Translations under genes and position numbers: made by a program
Source of the DNA: Neobacillus cucumis
GTDB lineage: Bacteria; Bacillota; Bacilli; Bacillales; Cytobacillaceae
Reading direction: 5' to 3'
DNA: 64,000 nt
NCBI RefSeq assembly: GCF_002860255.1
Contig: NZ_PGVE01000063.1
Location: 1-64,000 of the forward strand
Notes under the pieces: generated by a model
What the model saw: only the letters and a program-made list of their open reading frames with translations
What the model was told of the DNA's origin: nothing
Database searches by the model: none
Shown: in pieces, positions 34,285-45,068 of the stretch
Position numbering within the stretch: position 1 is the stretch's first letter
Layout: every line of letters begins with the position of its first letter

Positions 34285-34731
34285 ATGTCTATAAGCAGTC
34301 GATTTGCTGTTGGCATTCATATATTAACTTTGATTGAGGTCAATAAAGGTGGTGTAAGCACATCCGAGTTTTTAGCAGGAAGTGTAAACACGAACCCAGC
34401 GGTTATTAGAAAAATTATGGGGATGCTAAAGGGAGCAGGCTTGGTCAATGTCCGCCCAGGGGTTGCAGGTGCAGAATTGGCCAAAGACCTATCTGAAATT
34501 ACATTATTAGATGTTTATAAAGCTGTTGATGTGGTAAAAGAAGATGAATTATTTAGTATCCACGAACACCCAAATCCTGCTTGTCTCGTCGGAAGAAATA
34601 TTCAAGAGGCAATCGTCCCGTTATTTTCAATTGCTCAAAATGCATTGGAAAAGGCTCTTGGCAGTGTGACGATTGAAGATGTGGTAAAGGATATTATTGA
34701 AAAAGAGAAATTAGCTATAGTCGAAGAATAA
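34285..34731 (+). CDS. Rrf2 family transcriptional regulator (YwnA-like)
   Basis: The 148-residue regulator has the Rrf2 winged helix (SSRFAVGIHILTLIE; SVNTNPAVIRKIMGMLKGAGLV; RPGVAGAEL) and the tail EDELFSIHEHPNPACLVGRNIQ, all typical of B. subtilis YwnA. It has one Cys in the region where IscR-type members carry three Fe-S cysteines, so it probably senses by another route, for example thiol oxidation. It starts at ATG 34285 after GAGGAAGG. A palindrome at its promoter suggests autorepression. Confidence 0.85.
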   Translation: MSISSRFAVGIHILTLIEVNKGGVSTSEFLAGSVNTNPAVIRKIMGMLKGAGLVNVRPGVAGAELAKDLSEITLLDVYKAVDVVKEDELFSIHEHPNPACLVGRNIQEAIVPLFSIAQNALEKALGSVTIEDVVKDIIEKEKLAIVEE

Positions 34732-34742
34732 GAATAAAATGT

Positions 34743-34774
34743 GGCATTCTGCTCTGGAGAATGTCTTTTTTTTT
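34743..34774 (+). terminator. Terminator of the Rrf2 gene
   Basis: GGCATTCT pairs with AGAATGTC (one wobble), followed by about ten T. Confidence 0.78.
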
Positions 34775-34859
34775 CTATTTTTTATCCAAAGAATGGCTGT
34801 GTTTTAATAACAAGAGCTTTGATATAATGGGGATAACTTTATTTTAAGGAATGATCAGT

Positions 34860-35468
34860 ATGCAAAGATCGGAACAATATGGATTATTATTGGACGTCGA
34901 GACGACCGGTTTGGGACCAATTAAAGATGAAGTGATTGAACTAGCCCTCAAATTATTCACTTATCAGAAGGAAACAGGCGAAATCATTGAGATTATTGAA
35001 GAGGATTCTTTCTTACGCGAGCCAATTTCTAGTACAGCCAGGAATAATTATGATACGGCCTTTCGAGTTCACGGGATTCCTTATGATTTAGTAAAAGGGA
35101 AGAGCTTTTATGATGTGAAAATTAAAACTTATTTTCACCGTGCAGATGCAGTGTTTGCTCATAACGCTTCTTTTGACCGTAGTTTCCTCTACCATATGTA
35201 TCCTGAAGTCAATGATTTAAAATGGTATTGCACGATGAGAAATATCCCTTGGAAGAACTATGGATTTCCAAATGGAAAACTACTTACACTTTTACAGGCC
35301 CATAATATCACAGATTACCAAACACATAGAGCGCTTGATGATATTACATATTTAATGGACCTGCTAAAGAAGACGAGCCCAAAAGGTAACCTCTATCTCC
35401 AAGAAGTTCTCGAAAAAGGCCCAATGAGAAAATACCAGCCAGCCCCTGCCCGCACCAAGTTAGGCTAG
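34860..35468 (+). CDS. DnaQ-like 3'-5' exonuclease
   Basis: The 202-residue protein has the three DEDDh motifs: ExoI DVETTGLG, ExoII FAHNASFDRSFL and ExoIII HRALDDITYL, so it should be an active single-strand DNA or RNA exonuclease of the polymerase proofreading type. It starts at ATG 34860, 9 bases after AAGGA; an ATG three codons earlier lacks spacing. It is not fused to a polymerase. A strong terminator follows. Confidence 0.87.
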   Translation: MQRSEQYGLLLDVETTGLGPIKDEVIELALKLFTYQKETGEIIEIIEEDSFLREPISSTARNNYDTAFRVHGIPYDLVKGKSFYDVKIKTYFHRADAVFAHNASFDRSFLYHMYPEVNDLKWYCTMRNIPWKNYGFPNGKLLTLLQAHNITDYQTHRALDDITYLMDLLKKTSPKGNLYLQEVLEKGPMRKYQPAPARTKLG

Positions 35469-35510
35469 GCGTAAGCGGGTTGGAATTTTGCAATAAATGG
35501 AAAAAACTTC

Positions 35511-35547
35511 TACCCCTAACACATTACCCTGTGTTGGGGGTATTTTT
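35511..35547 (+). terminator. Terminator of the exonuclease gene
   Basis: TACCCCTAACAC pairs with GTGTTGGGGGTA (one wobble), followed by TTTTTG. Confidence 0.82.
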
Positions 35548-35560
35548 GGTGCCTGTCACC
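35548..35560. repeat. Dispersed palindromic motif GGTGCCTGTCACC
   Basis: Another member of the GGTGCC-type family, placed directly after a terminator T run. Confidence 0.5.
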
Positions 35561-35668
35561 ATAAGTGATATTAACAACATACGTATGTTGGAGGCTCTTT
35601 GTTTTTATTACGACAAACTAGTATGATAAAATACTCACTATGTTAAACTACAGCGGGGTATGGTGAAT

Positions 35669-36466
35669 ATGAAACTCTTAACATTAAATTGCCATTCTTG
35701 GCAAGAGGAACATCAGCTTGATAAGATTGCGCATTTGGCGGAAACCATCATCGAAAATTCCTATGATGTCATCACCTTGCAAGAGGTTAGTCAAGCAATA
35801 GCTGAAGTGGTTGTGGATGGGAAAGTTAAGAAAAACAATTACGGATACATATTGTTGCAGGAACTAAACAAACGTGGCAGCAACGAATATTCAATGGTGT
35901 GGGAATTGACTCATTATATCAAGAATAGAACCTATGAAGAAGGTGTAGCCATCCTAACCAAACATCCTATCATTCAGCAGCAATCCTTTTTTGTCTCGCA
36001 AAGTGAAGAATATGCTGTTAACTGGAAAACTAGAAGAATTATCGGAGCAACGATTAAGTACGAGGGAACACCTTATACTTTTTATTCTTGCCATATGGGC
36101 TGGTGGTATGATGAAACCGAACCTTTTAAAGCTCAGGCGGACAAACTGCTCCAGCGGATGAACTGGGATGAGCATTTCTTTCTAATGGGGGATTTTAACA
36201 ACGATACCTCACTACAGGGAGAGGGTTATGAGTATTTGTTAAGTCATGGCCTTCATGATACATATCATTTGGCTGAGGAAAAAGATGAAGGAGTTACTGT
36301 TAAAGGGAAAATTGCAGGTTGGAGCAATAATAAGCAAGACCTGAGAATTGACCTAATCCTAACCAGTAAGCCTGTACAGGTAGAATTTTCGAAAGTAATC
36401 TTTAATAATCTTAATAAAATGGTTGTATCTGACCACTTTGGGGTAGAGGCAAAAGTTCACTTATAA
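35669..36466 (+). CDS. Endonuclease/exonuclease/phosphatase family protein
   Basis: The 265-residue protein has the EEP fold: LLTLNCHSW, ITLQEVSQ (metal Glu), YSCHMGWW, FLMGDFNNDTS (Asp/Asn pair) and VSDHFGVEA (Asp-His pair). Members cleave DNA, RNA, sphingomyelin or phosphoinositides. No signal peptide is present, so it is cytoplasmic. ATG 35669 fits the conserved start; an ATG three codons upstream (35660) is also possible. The substrate is unknown. Confidence 0.82.
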   Translation: MKLLTLNCHSWQEEHQLDKIAHLAETIIENSYDVITLQEVSQAIAEVVVDGKVKKNNYGYILLQELNKRGSNEYSMVWELTHYIKNRTYEEGVAILTKHPIIQQQSFFVSQSEEYAVNWKTRRIIGATIKYEGTPYTFYSCHMGWWYDETEPFKAQADKLLQRMNWDEHFFLMGDFNNDTSLQGEGYEYLLSHGLHDTYHLAEEKDEGVTVKGKIAGWSNNKQDLRIDLILTSKPVQVEFSKVIFNNLNKMVVSDHFGVEAKVHL

Positions 36467-36516
36467 ACCGGTCCAAACTATCCTAGCGTTAAATGCTCTT
36501 TTCTATAAAAAGAAAA

Positions 36517-36563
36517 ACCGGCTTTGCGGCATAATGTTAATGCACGCAATGCCGGTGTTTTTG
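36517..36563 (+). terminator. Terminator of the EEP gene
   Basis: ACCGGC/GCCGGT or the nested CGGCAT/ATGCCG stems are followed by GTTTTTGTTTTTG. Confidence 0.7.
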
Positions 36564-36635
36564 TTTTTGTTTCCTTCCCTTATGTATGGATAACCAGAAG
36601 CTGAATAAAGCGTTTCGGGAAGTTAGGGAAGTAAG

Positions 36636-37061
36636 TTATTGTCTGCCTTCAGTGAAAATCTGGAAATTTACACCGAATTTATCCGTCAGATTGCCGTATG
36701 CTGGGCTGAAGAAGGTCTCTTGAAGAGGCATCCCCACATGACCGCCATCACTTAATGCTTCAAAGAACTTTCGAGCCTGTTCCGCATCATCAGTAGAGAT
36801 ACAAATGGTTACCTGATTTCCACTCTGATGTGGTGCGCCAGGAAAGTTATCTGAGAACATTACTTCTGTCTCGCCAACTTTAATCGTTGCGTGACTAACA
36901 AGGTCTTTTGCCTCTGCAGGTAAAGGAAATTCAGGGTTCTCCGGCATTTCACCAAATGATTGGGTGAATAAAACCTGGGCATCCAAGGCCTTCTGATAAA
37001 ATTCAATTGCTTCTTTTGCGTTCCCATCCATCACTAAATACGGAATCAGACGTAATGTCAT
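36636..37061 (-). CDS. PhnB-like VOC family protein
   Basis: The 141-residue protein matches the PhnB/3-demethylubiquinone-like branch of the VOC superfamily: IPYLVMDGNAKEAIEFYQKAL, GETEVMFSDNFPG and AYGNLTDKFGVNFQIF. Members are homodimers, and many lack an assigned reaction. It is monocistronic; the following gap to 37307 holds no other gene. Confidence 0.85.
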   Translation of the reverse strand: MTLRLIPYLVMDGNAKEAIEFYQKALDAQVLFTQSFGEMPENPEFPLPAEAKDLVSHATIKVGETEVMFSDNFPGAPHQSGNQVTICISTDDAEQARKFFEALSDGGHVGMPLQETFFSPAYGNLTDKFGVNFQIFTEGRQ

Positions 37062-37285
37062 AAAAACTTCAGCTCCTTAAGGTTATAAATGTCTATCGTT
37101 TAATACACGATAATACAAAGAAACAAAGAGTTATTAAGCGAATATCACCTCGCCAATAACCAACCCCATGAATCCCATTTCCTAGTATTACCGATATTCC
37201 AATTATAAGACAAAGAACAAACGTTCGCAATATAAAAAGGAAACCAAAAATAGTTTCCCCTATTATGCCAATGTGAAATTATGTA

Positions 37286-37302
37286 ATGGTGCCTGACACC
37301 AT
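37286..37302. repeat. Dispersed palindrome AATGGTGCC-TGACACCATT type
   Basis: GGTGCCTGACACC at 37288-37300 with flanking AAT/ATT. It is the fifth related motif and lies just past the stop of the minus-strand DinB gene. Confidence 0.5.
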
Positions 37303-37307
37303 TATTA

Positions 37308-37820
37308 CTATAGATAGCGTTCGTTTATTATTTTTAGGTGGTGGATTGCATGACCGGCTATGATGTAGGCTAGGGCACGGGTGGTGGTTTCGCTGTTGTT
37401 GGCAATCCCGATTTTCTCCCAGGCCTGTTTTGGCATATTGTTGATGAGCGTAGAGGTAGCTTTTCGTACCGCGGTAAAGTCTTCAAGAAGTTGTTTATTC
37501 GAAAGCTCATCAAAGTTTGATTCAGCTATATAGTCGTTTTCGTTAAAGCCAGCTAAAGGTGTCTGATCACCGCGCCCAACTCGCAGCAGGCGGTAGCTCA
37601 TAATCCTTTCTGTGTCAGTCATGTGGCCAAGGACTTCTTTAATACTCCACTTCCCAGGGTCATAGCGGTGCAGAGCGTTTTCTTCAGACAAGCTCTCAAA
37701 AAGTTCTGTGGTTTTCTCTAATTGCTCTTTCAAAATCTCCAACAAGTCACCCTCTGGAACTAAATTTACATACGGTACATAATACTCTGGAAATTCACTT
37801 GCTTTTGGACGTTGAACCAT
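37308..37820 (-). CDS. DinB family protein (DinB_2)
   Basis: The 170-residue four-helix protein has KWSIKEVLGHMTDTERIMSYR and IAGHAIHHLKIINERYL, supplying three metal-binding histidines at the expected spacing. Family members are often bacillithiol-dependent transferases in Firmicutes. The role here is unknown. GGGGG precedes ATG 37820. Confidence 0.83.
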   Translation of the reverse strand: MVQRPKASEFPEYYVPYVNLVPEGDLLEILKEQLEKTTELFESLSEENALHRYDPGKWSIKEVLGHMTDTERIMSYRLLRVGRGDQTPLAGFNENDYIAESNFDELSNKQLLEDFTAVRKATSTLINNMPKQAWEKIGIANNSETTTRALAYIIAGHAIHHLKIINERYL

Positions 37821-37875
37821 TTCTTTTTCCCCCTTTTAAATTTAGATAACTAGGAGCTTTTATTATGTTAAGAAA

Positions 37876-38322
37876 TTATAAATTTAATTTCTCCCATTCA
37901 CTTAAATAAATCTTTTCTATAGAATTCATTTCCTTTGGCAGTCTCGTTATAAATTCTAAACGATTCCCATCAGGGTCATCAAAGAAAATCATCGCATGTG
38001 CTTGGTTGGGGACTACTATCGGTTCTAATGGCTGTATTCCAAATTCTGCCCTTACCTCAATCCCACGCCCCTCCAGCCAGGACTTGGCTTTTTTCATATC
38101 TTCTAATTCGACATAAAAAGCAATATGCCGTAAGGATGGATGATAAGGTATCTCTGCTTCAGGTCCTTCCCACAACCCAATCCAACTCTTGCCTTCTTCA
38201 ATCCAAAAGAAAGCAACCTTATCATATTGTTTATATAACTTCAGACCTAACTTTTGATAAAAGAAAATCGATTGTTGTAAATCACTAACCGGTAGATGTG
38301 CTTCATAGAGTCCTTTTATCAT
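37876..38322 (-). CDS. Glyoxalase/VOC family protein
   Basis: The 148-residue VOC protein has LYEAHLPVSDLQQSIFFYQKLGLKL, RHIAFYVELEDMKKA and IFFDDPDGNRLEFI, with candidate metal residues His10, His84 and a late Glu, as in fosfomycin-resistance or dioxygenase-like members. The substrate is not assignable. AGAGGGGG precedes ATG 38322. Confidence 0.83.
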   Translation of the reverse strand: MIKGLYEAHLPVSDLQQSIFFYQKLGLKLYKQYDKVAFFWIEEGKSWIGLWEGPEAEIPYHPSLRHIAFYVELEDMKKAKSWLEGRGIEVRAEFGIQPLEPIVVPNQAHAMIFFDDPDGNRLEFITRLPKEMNSIEKIYLSEWEKLNL

Positions 38323-38439
38323 TCTATTTCCCCCTCTGAAGCTTTAAAAGTCTCACTCCATTATTATAATTTTTTGAAAATTGAAATGCCATCTATCTGC
38401 TTCATTTTGTATAGGCGGACCTTTCTTCCATGCCCAAAT

Positions 38440-38472
38440 AAAAAAAGAGGTGCCGCAAAAGCAGCAACTCTC
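38440..38472 (-). terminator. Terminator of queT
   Basis: On the minus strand GAGAGTTGCTGC pairs with GCGGCACCTC (small bulges), followed by seven T. Confidence 0.65.
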
Positions 38473-38477
38473 TGTTA

Positions 38478-39023
38478 TTAAACCATTTTTTCAAAATGGA
38501 CACGTTTATTGAGGACATACATAATCGGTATACCAACAGCCATAACAACAAATTCCCCAACTGCAGTTGTCAACCATGTGAATAAGAAAGGCAGATCAAA
38601 GGCTAAATGCAATTCAAGTGCAATTAAGAACATCGTGATCGTGAAAACAACGGTATTAACAATCATTCTAGTCCAGATGCCTTTAATAAATCGTGAGCAA
38701 AGAATTGTAATTACAAGAGCAATCACTGATTGTCCTACTCCGAAAACGAGGTCATAAGCCTTCATAGGTGAGAAAAACAGATTCGTTAAAAATACACCTA
38801 AAACAATTCCATAAATATACTTTTTGTTAAAAACAACTAGGTGATTAAACATCTCCGATACACGGAATTGGACTTGGGTAAAACCGAATGGCTGAATCAA
38901 CGCCGAAACTGCGATGTAAAGCGCGGCAATAATTCCATTAACCACGATACCCTGCACCTTGCTGTACACTTTGCCTGATGGAGCATTCGTACTGGCTGGC
39001 TGAGCAAATTTTTCCATATTCAT
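38478..39023 (-). CDS. queT: Queuosine precursor ECF transporter substrate-binding subunit
   Basis: The 181-residue membrane protein has about six helices and QueT features such as VNGIIAALYIAVSALIQPF and QFRVSEMFNHLVVFNKKYI. QueT is the S component that imports preQ1/preQ0 with the shared ECF module. A preQ1-I riboswitch directly upstream, with the ribosome binding site in its A-rich tail, confirms the substrate. It lies alone with its own terminator. Confidence 0.93.
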   Translation of the reverse strand: MNMEKFAQPASTNAPSGKVYSKVQGIVVNGIIAALYIAVSALIQPFGFTQVQFRVSEMFNHLVVFNKKYIYGIVLGVFLTNLFFSPMKAYDLVFGVGQSVIALVITILCSRFIKGIWTRMIVNTVVFTITMFLIALELHLAFDLPFLFTWLTTAVGEFVVMAVGIPIMYVLNKRVHFEKMV

Positions 39024-39025
39024 TT

Positions 39026-39063
39026 CCCCTTAGTTTTTTTTCGTGGGAGGTTCTCGAACCACG
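39026..39063 (-). ncRNA. PreQ1-I riboswitch controlling queT
   Basis: On the minus strand CGTGG (39063-39059) pairs with CCACG around a loop with TTCGAGAACCTC, followed by an A-rich tail and ACTAAGGGG, then ATG of queT. This is the compact preQ1 class I pattern: P1 stem, C-rich loop and A-tail that doubles as the ribosome binding site. Ligand binding should hide AAGGGG and stop translation. Confidence 0.88.
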
Positions 39064-39213
39064 TTCATTTAGAAATACTTGCAAACTAATATATTATTAT
39101 AAAAAGAATTACCGGTCAATGACATTATTTTTAAATAAAGAATTATTTTCCATAAAAGTAAATAATACCATTAAATCTGGTGCATATTAAAAATAAAAAA
39201 GGAATGGCTATAA

Positions 39214-39702
39214 ATGAAATATAATAAAATGTTTTTACTTGTCTTGATGCTGGTACCCTGGTTGTCTGTGCCGATGTTAGGAAAAAGAAACTTTAAACGT
39301 TTTTTGCCTGCTGCCTTTTTTATTACCTGCTGGATTTCTGTTGAAAGCCTATTGGCTAAAAGGCGGGTTTGGTGGAGATTTTACGATCGACTGATTCCTA
39401 ATGTTATGGGGGAAGTGCCTTTTCTTTTTGGTCCTTTTATTATAGGCTCTATCTGGATTTTAAAATTTACCTTTGGAAACTTTTTTCGCTATTTAATCGT
39501 GAACTTAGTCACGGACTTTCTATTTTCTTATCCAGGAATGTTTGTTCTAAAAAGAATGGGGATCGTTTCTCTCGTAAGATTGAAACATTACCAAATGGGG
39601 ATCTTATTTATGGCCAAATCCATCCTCATGTACGGATGCCAATTCATGGTTGAGAAATTTCGTAAAAAGCCCAAATCACTAATTCAAAGACTCCTTCCTT
39701 AA
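39214..39702 (+). CDS. Hypothetical membrane protein
   Basis: The 162-residue protein has about four membrane helices (FLLVLMLVPWLSVPML, FLPAAFFITCWISV, FLFGPFIIGSIWIL, MGILFMAKSILMYG) and a basic C-terminus. AAAAAGGAATGG lies upstream of ATG 39214. I do not recognise the family. It is followed by the licT leader. Confidence 0.55.
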   Translation: MKYNKMFLLVLMLVPWLSVPMLGKRNFKRFLPAAFFITCWISVESLLAKRRVWWRFYDRLIPNVMGEVPFLFGPFIIGSIWILKFTFGNFFRYLIVNLVTDFLFSYPGMFVLKRMGIVSLVRLKHYQMGILFMAKSILMYGCQFMVEKFRKKPKSLIQRLLP

Positions 39703-39800
39703 AACGAACAAGGGCCGAATTTCCTATCTGTCGTTCTTTTAATTATTGATTGTCTTTTTATTTGATGTTAAGATTTTATTAATTTAACTTTTATATTATA

Positions 39801-39871
39801 GGATTGTTACTGTTAAATCAGGCAAAACCTAAGACTAATGCCATTATGTTAGTTTTAGGTTTTTATTTTTT
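39801..39871 (+). promoter_or_regulatory. RAT1 antiterminator and terminator before licT
   Basis: A BglG-family RNA antiterminator target (39801-39830, beginning GGATTGTTACTG and ending GGCAAAACCT) overlaps a terminator (ACCTAAGACTAA with TTAGTTTTAGGT, then T-rich). It lies ahead of licT itself, so LicT should control its own transcription. Confidence 0.9.
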
Positions 39872-39885
39872 TAGAGGTGATTGAC

Positions 39886-40719
39886 ATGAAAATCGCAAAA
39901 GTAATCAATAACAATGTCATCAGTGTGATCGATTCCCATAATAAAGAACTTGTGGTTATGGGAAGAGGGATTGCGTTCCAAAAAAGACCGGGTGACCTTG
40001 TCGACGAATCGAAAATTGAAAAGATTTTCAAATTAGATAATAAGGATGTTTCTGAAAGATTTAAAACCTTATTGTATGATGTTCCAATGGAATACATGGA
40101 TATTTCTGAACGGATTATTTCCTACGCGAAAGAAAAACTTGGAAAAAAATTAAATGATAGTATCTATGTATCATTAACCGATCATATTAACTTTGCAATT
40201 GAGAGAGAACAAAAGGGCTTAAAGATTTCAAATCCCTTACTTTGGGAAATTAAACGAATTTATGCTGACGAATATTCCATCGGTTTAAAAGCGTTAACAA
40301 AGATAAAAGAGATGCTTGGAATTACACTTCCAGAGGATGAAGCGGGCTTTATTGCCATGCATATAGTCAATGCCGAGTTAAACGAAGAAATGCCTAACGT
40401 CGTTAATATGACTAAATTAATTCAAGATATTTTAAATATCGTCAAATACCATTTTAAAATTGAACTCGATGAGGAGTCATTGAACTATTTCCGTTTTCTT
40501 ACCCATCTTAAATTTTTTGCGCAGCGATTATATACGGATTCTCCTTACAACAATGAAGATGATTTTCTCTATGATATGGTCAAAGAAAAACAAAAAGAAG
40601 CTTTTGCCTGTGTGGAGAAAATCCGCGAATTTATTCAAAAAACACATAACCATCAGCTGACAAAAGAGGAAATGGCTTACCTTACCATCCATATTGAACG
40701 GGTAGTAAATAGATCCTAA
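39886..40719 (+). CDS. licT: BglG-family transcriptional antiterminator LicT
   Basis: The 277-residue regulator has the N-terminal RNA-binding domain (KIAKVINNNVISVID, about 1-55) and two PRDs with conserved His pairs (SLTDHINFAIERE; FIAMHIVNAE; FLTHLKFFAQRLY; AYLTIHIERV). Phosphorylation by HPr and the beta-glucoside EII controls dimerisation and RAT binding. AGAGGTG precedes ATG 39886. It lies directly upstream of bglP and bglH. Confidence 0.94.
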   Translation: MKIAKVINNNVISVIDSHNKELVVMGRGIAFQKRPGDLVDESKIEKIFKLDNKDVSERFKTLLYDVPMEYMDISERIISYAKEKLGKKLNDSIYVSLTDHINFAIEREQKGLKISNPLLWEIKRIYADEYSIGLKALTKIKEMLGITLPEDEAGFIAMHIVNAELNEEMPNVVNMTKLIQDILNIVKYHFKIELDEESLNYFRFLTHLKFFAQRLYTDSPYNNEDDFLYDMVKEKQKEAFACVEKIREFIQKTHNHQLTKEEMAYLTIHIERVVNRS

Positions 40720-40732
40720 AAACCTTTTTAAG

Positions 40733-40770
40733 AGAAAGCGTTGACAGGAAATGAAAGCGTGTGCTACTAT
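40733..40770 (+). promoter_or_regulatory. bglPH promoter overlapped by cre
   Basis: TTGACA (40741-40746), an 18-bp spacer and TACTAT (40765-40770) form the promoter. AGAAAGCGTTGACA (40733-40746) matches the cre consensus except at its first base and covers the -35. A weaker TGAAAGCG copy lies in the spacer. CcpA should repress bglPH on glucose. Confidence 0.75.
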
Positions 40771-40798
40771 GAATTTACAAATTAATATTAATTTATTA

Positions 40799-40882
40799 GG
40801 ATTGTTACTGATTAAGCAGGCAAAACCTAAATTGTAGTGCCATAACCTTTTATAGGTTTGGTGTACAATTTAGGTTTTTTTT
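40799..40882 (+). promoter_or_regulatory. RAT2 and terminator upstream of bglP
   Basis: RAT (40799-40828, with central GATTAAGCAGG) overlaps the 5' arm of a 14-bp stem, AAACCTAAATTGTA with TACAATTTAGGTTT (40864-40877), followed by eight T. LicT binding prevents this terminator. Confidence 0.92.
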
Positions 40883-40960
40883 ATTCCTTAAGTCGAAGTT
40901 CAGTTGAAGGGATAGGCCAGAACTTACAAATGGCTTCGGCAAATTTTATATTTTTTAACA

Positions 40961-41050
40961 GGATTGTTACTGGTAAAGCAGGCAAAACCTGAGGAACACG
41001 AGTGGGACCATTGTGTCATGTCCATCTCTAGTTACTCAGGTTATTTTTTT
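40961..41050 (+). promoter_or_regulatory. RAT3 and terminator upstream of bglP
   Basis: A second tandem RAT (40961-40990, with central GGTAAAGCAGG) overlaps a terminator, AACCTGAG with CTCAGGTT (41035-41042), followed by ATTTTTTT. Two switches in series before bglP should give tighter off-state control than one. Confidence 0.9.
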
Positions 41051-41072
41051 ACAAAAAATCAGGAGGTATCCC

Positions 41073-42938
41073 ATGGACTACAAAAAAACAGCCATAAGCA
41101 TCCTTGAATTAGTCGGTGGAGAAGAAAATGTTCAAAATGTTATTCACTGTATGACAAGACTACGTTTCAATTTACATGATCAAAGTAAGGTAGATCGTAA
41201 AAGGTTAGAAAAAGTTCCTGGAATCATGGGCACAAATGTAAGCGGTGACCAGTTCCAAATCATTATCGGAAATGATGTTCCGAAAGTATATAACGCAATT
41301 TTAGATAACAGCGCAATTAAAATCGATAGCAAGACTAAGCAATCTGCGAAAAAACAAAATCCAATTAATGCAATATTTGATGTGATTTCAGGTGCGTTTA
41401 CACCACTTCTCCCTGCCATTGCCGGTGCCGGTATGATCAAAGGGATCTTAGCCATTGCGATTGCCTTTGGCTGGCTGACTAATCAGAGTCAAGTCTATAC
41501 CATCTTAAACGCTATTGGTGATGGTGCATTTTACTTCTTGCCGATTCTTTTAGCAGTAAGTGCAGCTAGAAAGTTTGGCAGCAACGTTTATGTAGCAGCA
41601 ACTATTGCAGCAGCTCTTTTACATCCAACCATAACAGCTTTATTAGGTGCAGGTAAACCGGTTCATTTCCTTGGATTACCAGTAACCGCAGTTACTTATT
41701 CATCAACCGTTATTCCAATTTTACTAGCGGTTTGGATTGCGTCATATGTTGAAAAATGGGTTGACCGAATTATTCCTAGCATGTTTAAGCTGATTTTAGT
41801 TCCAACTATCACTTTGCTTATCATCGTGCCACTTACATTAATCGCAGTTGGTCCACTTGGTGCTATTCTTGGAAACTGGCTTTCTTTAGCGATTGGGGCA
41901 TTATTTAAATATGGATGGATCTTTGCAGGGTTAATCTTAGGAGGTACATTCTCATTAATTATTATGACAGGTATGCACTATGCATTTACTCCGATTGTAA
42001 TGAACAATCTTGCAACAAAAGGATATGACTTTATCTTACCTTCTATGTTCGCAGCAAACATGGGTCAAGCTGGAGCAACATTTGCTGTATCTTTACGTTC
42101 AAAAAATAAATCTTTTAAATCACTAGCGATGACAACCAGTTTAACTGCTCTTATGGGTATTACAGAGCCAGCTATGTACGGTGTAAACATGCGTCTTAAG
42201 AAACCATTTATCGGCGGCTTAATTGGTGGTGCCGTTGGCGGCGCTTACTATAGTGCAGTAGGTGTAAAATATTTCATTCTAGGCGGTAACGTTGGTTTAC
42301 CAGGCATTGCTTCCTTTATCGGATCGACATTTGTACTAGCGATTATTGGATTACCAATCGCCTTCGCAGCAGGTGCTATTGCAACATTTATTATGGGATT
42401 TGAAGAAGTAGAAAGTGAAGAAGAGCAAGAAACAACACCAGCAGAAGAACCTAACACAGTTGATACTAAGTCAGAATTAGTTGTCGCAGCTGAAAAAGTA
42501 TTCAGCCCTCTAAAGGGTGAAGTTAAAGCATTAAGCGAAGTAAATGATCCGACGTTCTCTACTGGAATCATGGGTAAAGGTTTAGCCATTCAGCCGCAGG
42601 AAGGAAAAGTAGTTTCTCCTGTTACTGGGAGAATAACGACTATTTTTAAAACAAAGCATGCCATTGGCATTACAAGTGATAATGGAGCAGAAATTTTAAT
42701 CCATGTTGGTTTAGAGACAGTAAGGCTTGAAGGAAAGCATTTCACAGCACATGTGAAAGACGGCGACTATGTTGAAGTAGGCCAAACTCTTGTAACCTTT
42801 GATATGGATGCCATTAAAGCGGAGGGATATGACTTAATCACTCCGGTCATTATTACAAATCCTGACCGCTATCAAACAATCGAGCCAGTTAAACAGGGAA
42901 GAATCAATGCACGTGAAGCATTCCTAGCATTGCAGTAA
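41073..42938 (+). CDS. bglP: PTS beta-glucoside transporter subunit IIBCA
   Basis: The 621-residue fusion is ordered IIB-IIC-IIA. IIB phospho-Cys26 is in NVIHCMTRLR; the membrane domain runs about 100-460 with GMHYAFTP and ALMGITEPAMYGV; IIA phospho-His is in ILIHVGLETV near residue 545. It imports and phosphorylates aryl- and alkyl-beta-glucosides such as salicin. AGGAGG precedes ATG 41073. It also phosphorylates LicT when substrate is absent (known for the family). Confidence 0.94.
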   Translation: MDYKKTAISILELVGGEENVQNVIHCMTRLRFNLHDQSKVDRKRLEKVPGIMGTNVSGDQFQIIIGNDVPKVYNAILDNSAIKIDSKTKQSAKKQNPINAIFDVISGAFTPLLPAIAGAGMIKGILAIAIAFGWLTNQSQVYTILNAIGDGAFYFLPILLAVSAARKFGSNVYVAATIAAALLHPTITALLGAGKPVHFLGLPVTAVTYSSTVIPILLAVWIASYVEKWVDRIIPSMFKLILVPTITLLIIVPLTLIAVGPLGAILGNWLSLAIGALFKYGWIFAGLILGGTFSLIIMTGMHYAFTPIVMNNLATKGYDFILPSMFAANMGQAGATFAVSLRSKNKSFKSLAMTTSLTALMGITEPAMYGVNMRLKKPFIGGLIGGAVGGAYYSAVGVKYFILGGNVGLPGIASFIGSTFVLAIIGLPIAFAAGAIATFIMGFEEVESEEEQETTPAEEPNTVDTKSELVVAAEKVFSPLKGEVKALSEVNDPTFSTGIMGKGLAIQPQEGKVVSPVTGRITTIFKTKHAIGITSDNGAEILIHVGLETVRLEGKHFTAHVKDGDYVEVGQTLVTFDMDAIKAEGYDLITPVIITNPDRYQTIEPVKQGRINAREAFLALQ

Positions 42939-43017
42939 GTAGTATTAAGGTCAGGGGAATCCCAAATTCCCCTGACTTTCTAGAAAAACTAATGACTTAT
43001 AAAAAAACTAGAGGTGA

Positions 43018-44457
<1,440 letters not shown>

Positions 44458-44544
44458 TACTGCAGCTTGCCGGTAAGCCGTAATTGGCTTCCGGCTTTTC
44501 TTTTGTAGAGGCTTTTTGTAAAAAAACAAGTGGAGGTTCTGAAT

Positions 44545-45068
<524 letters not shown>

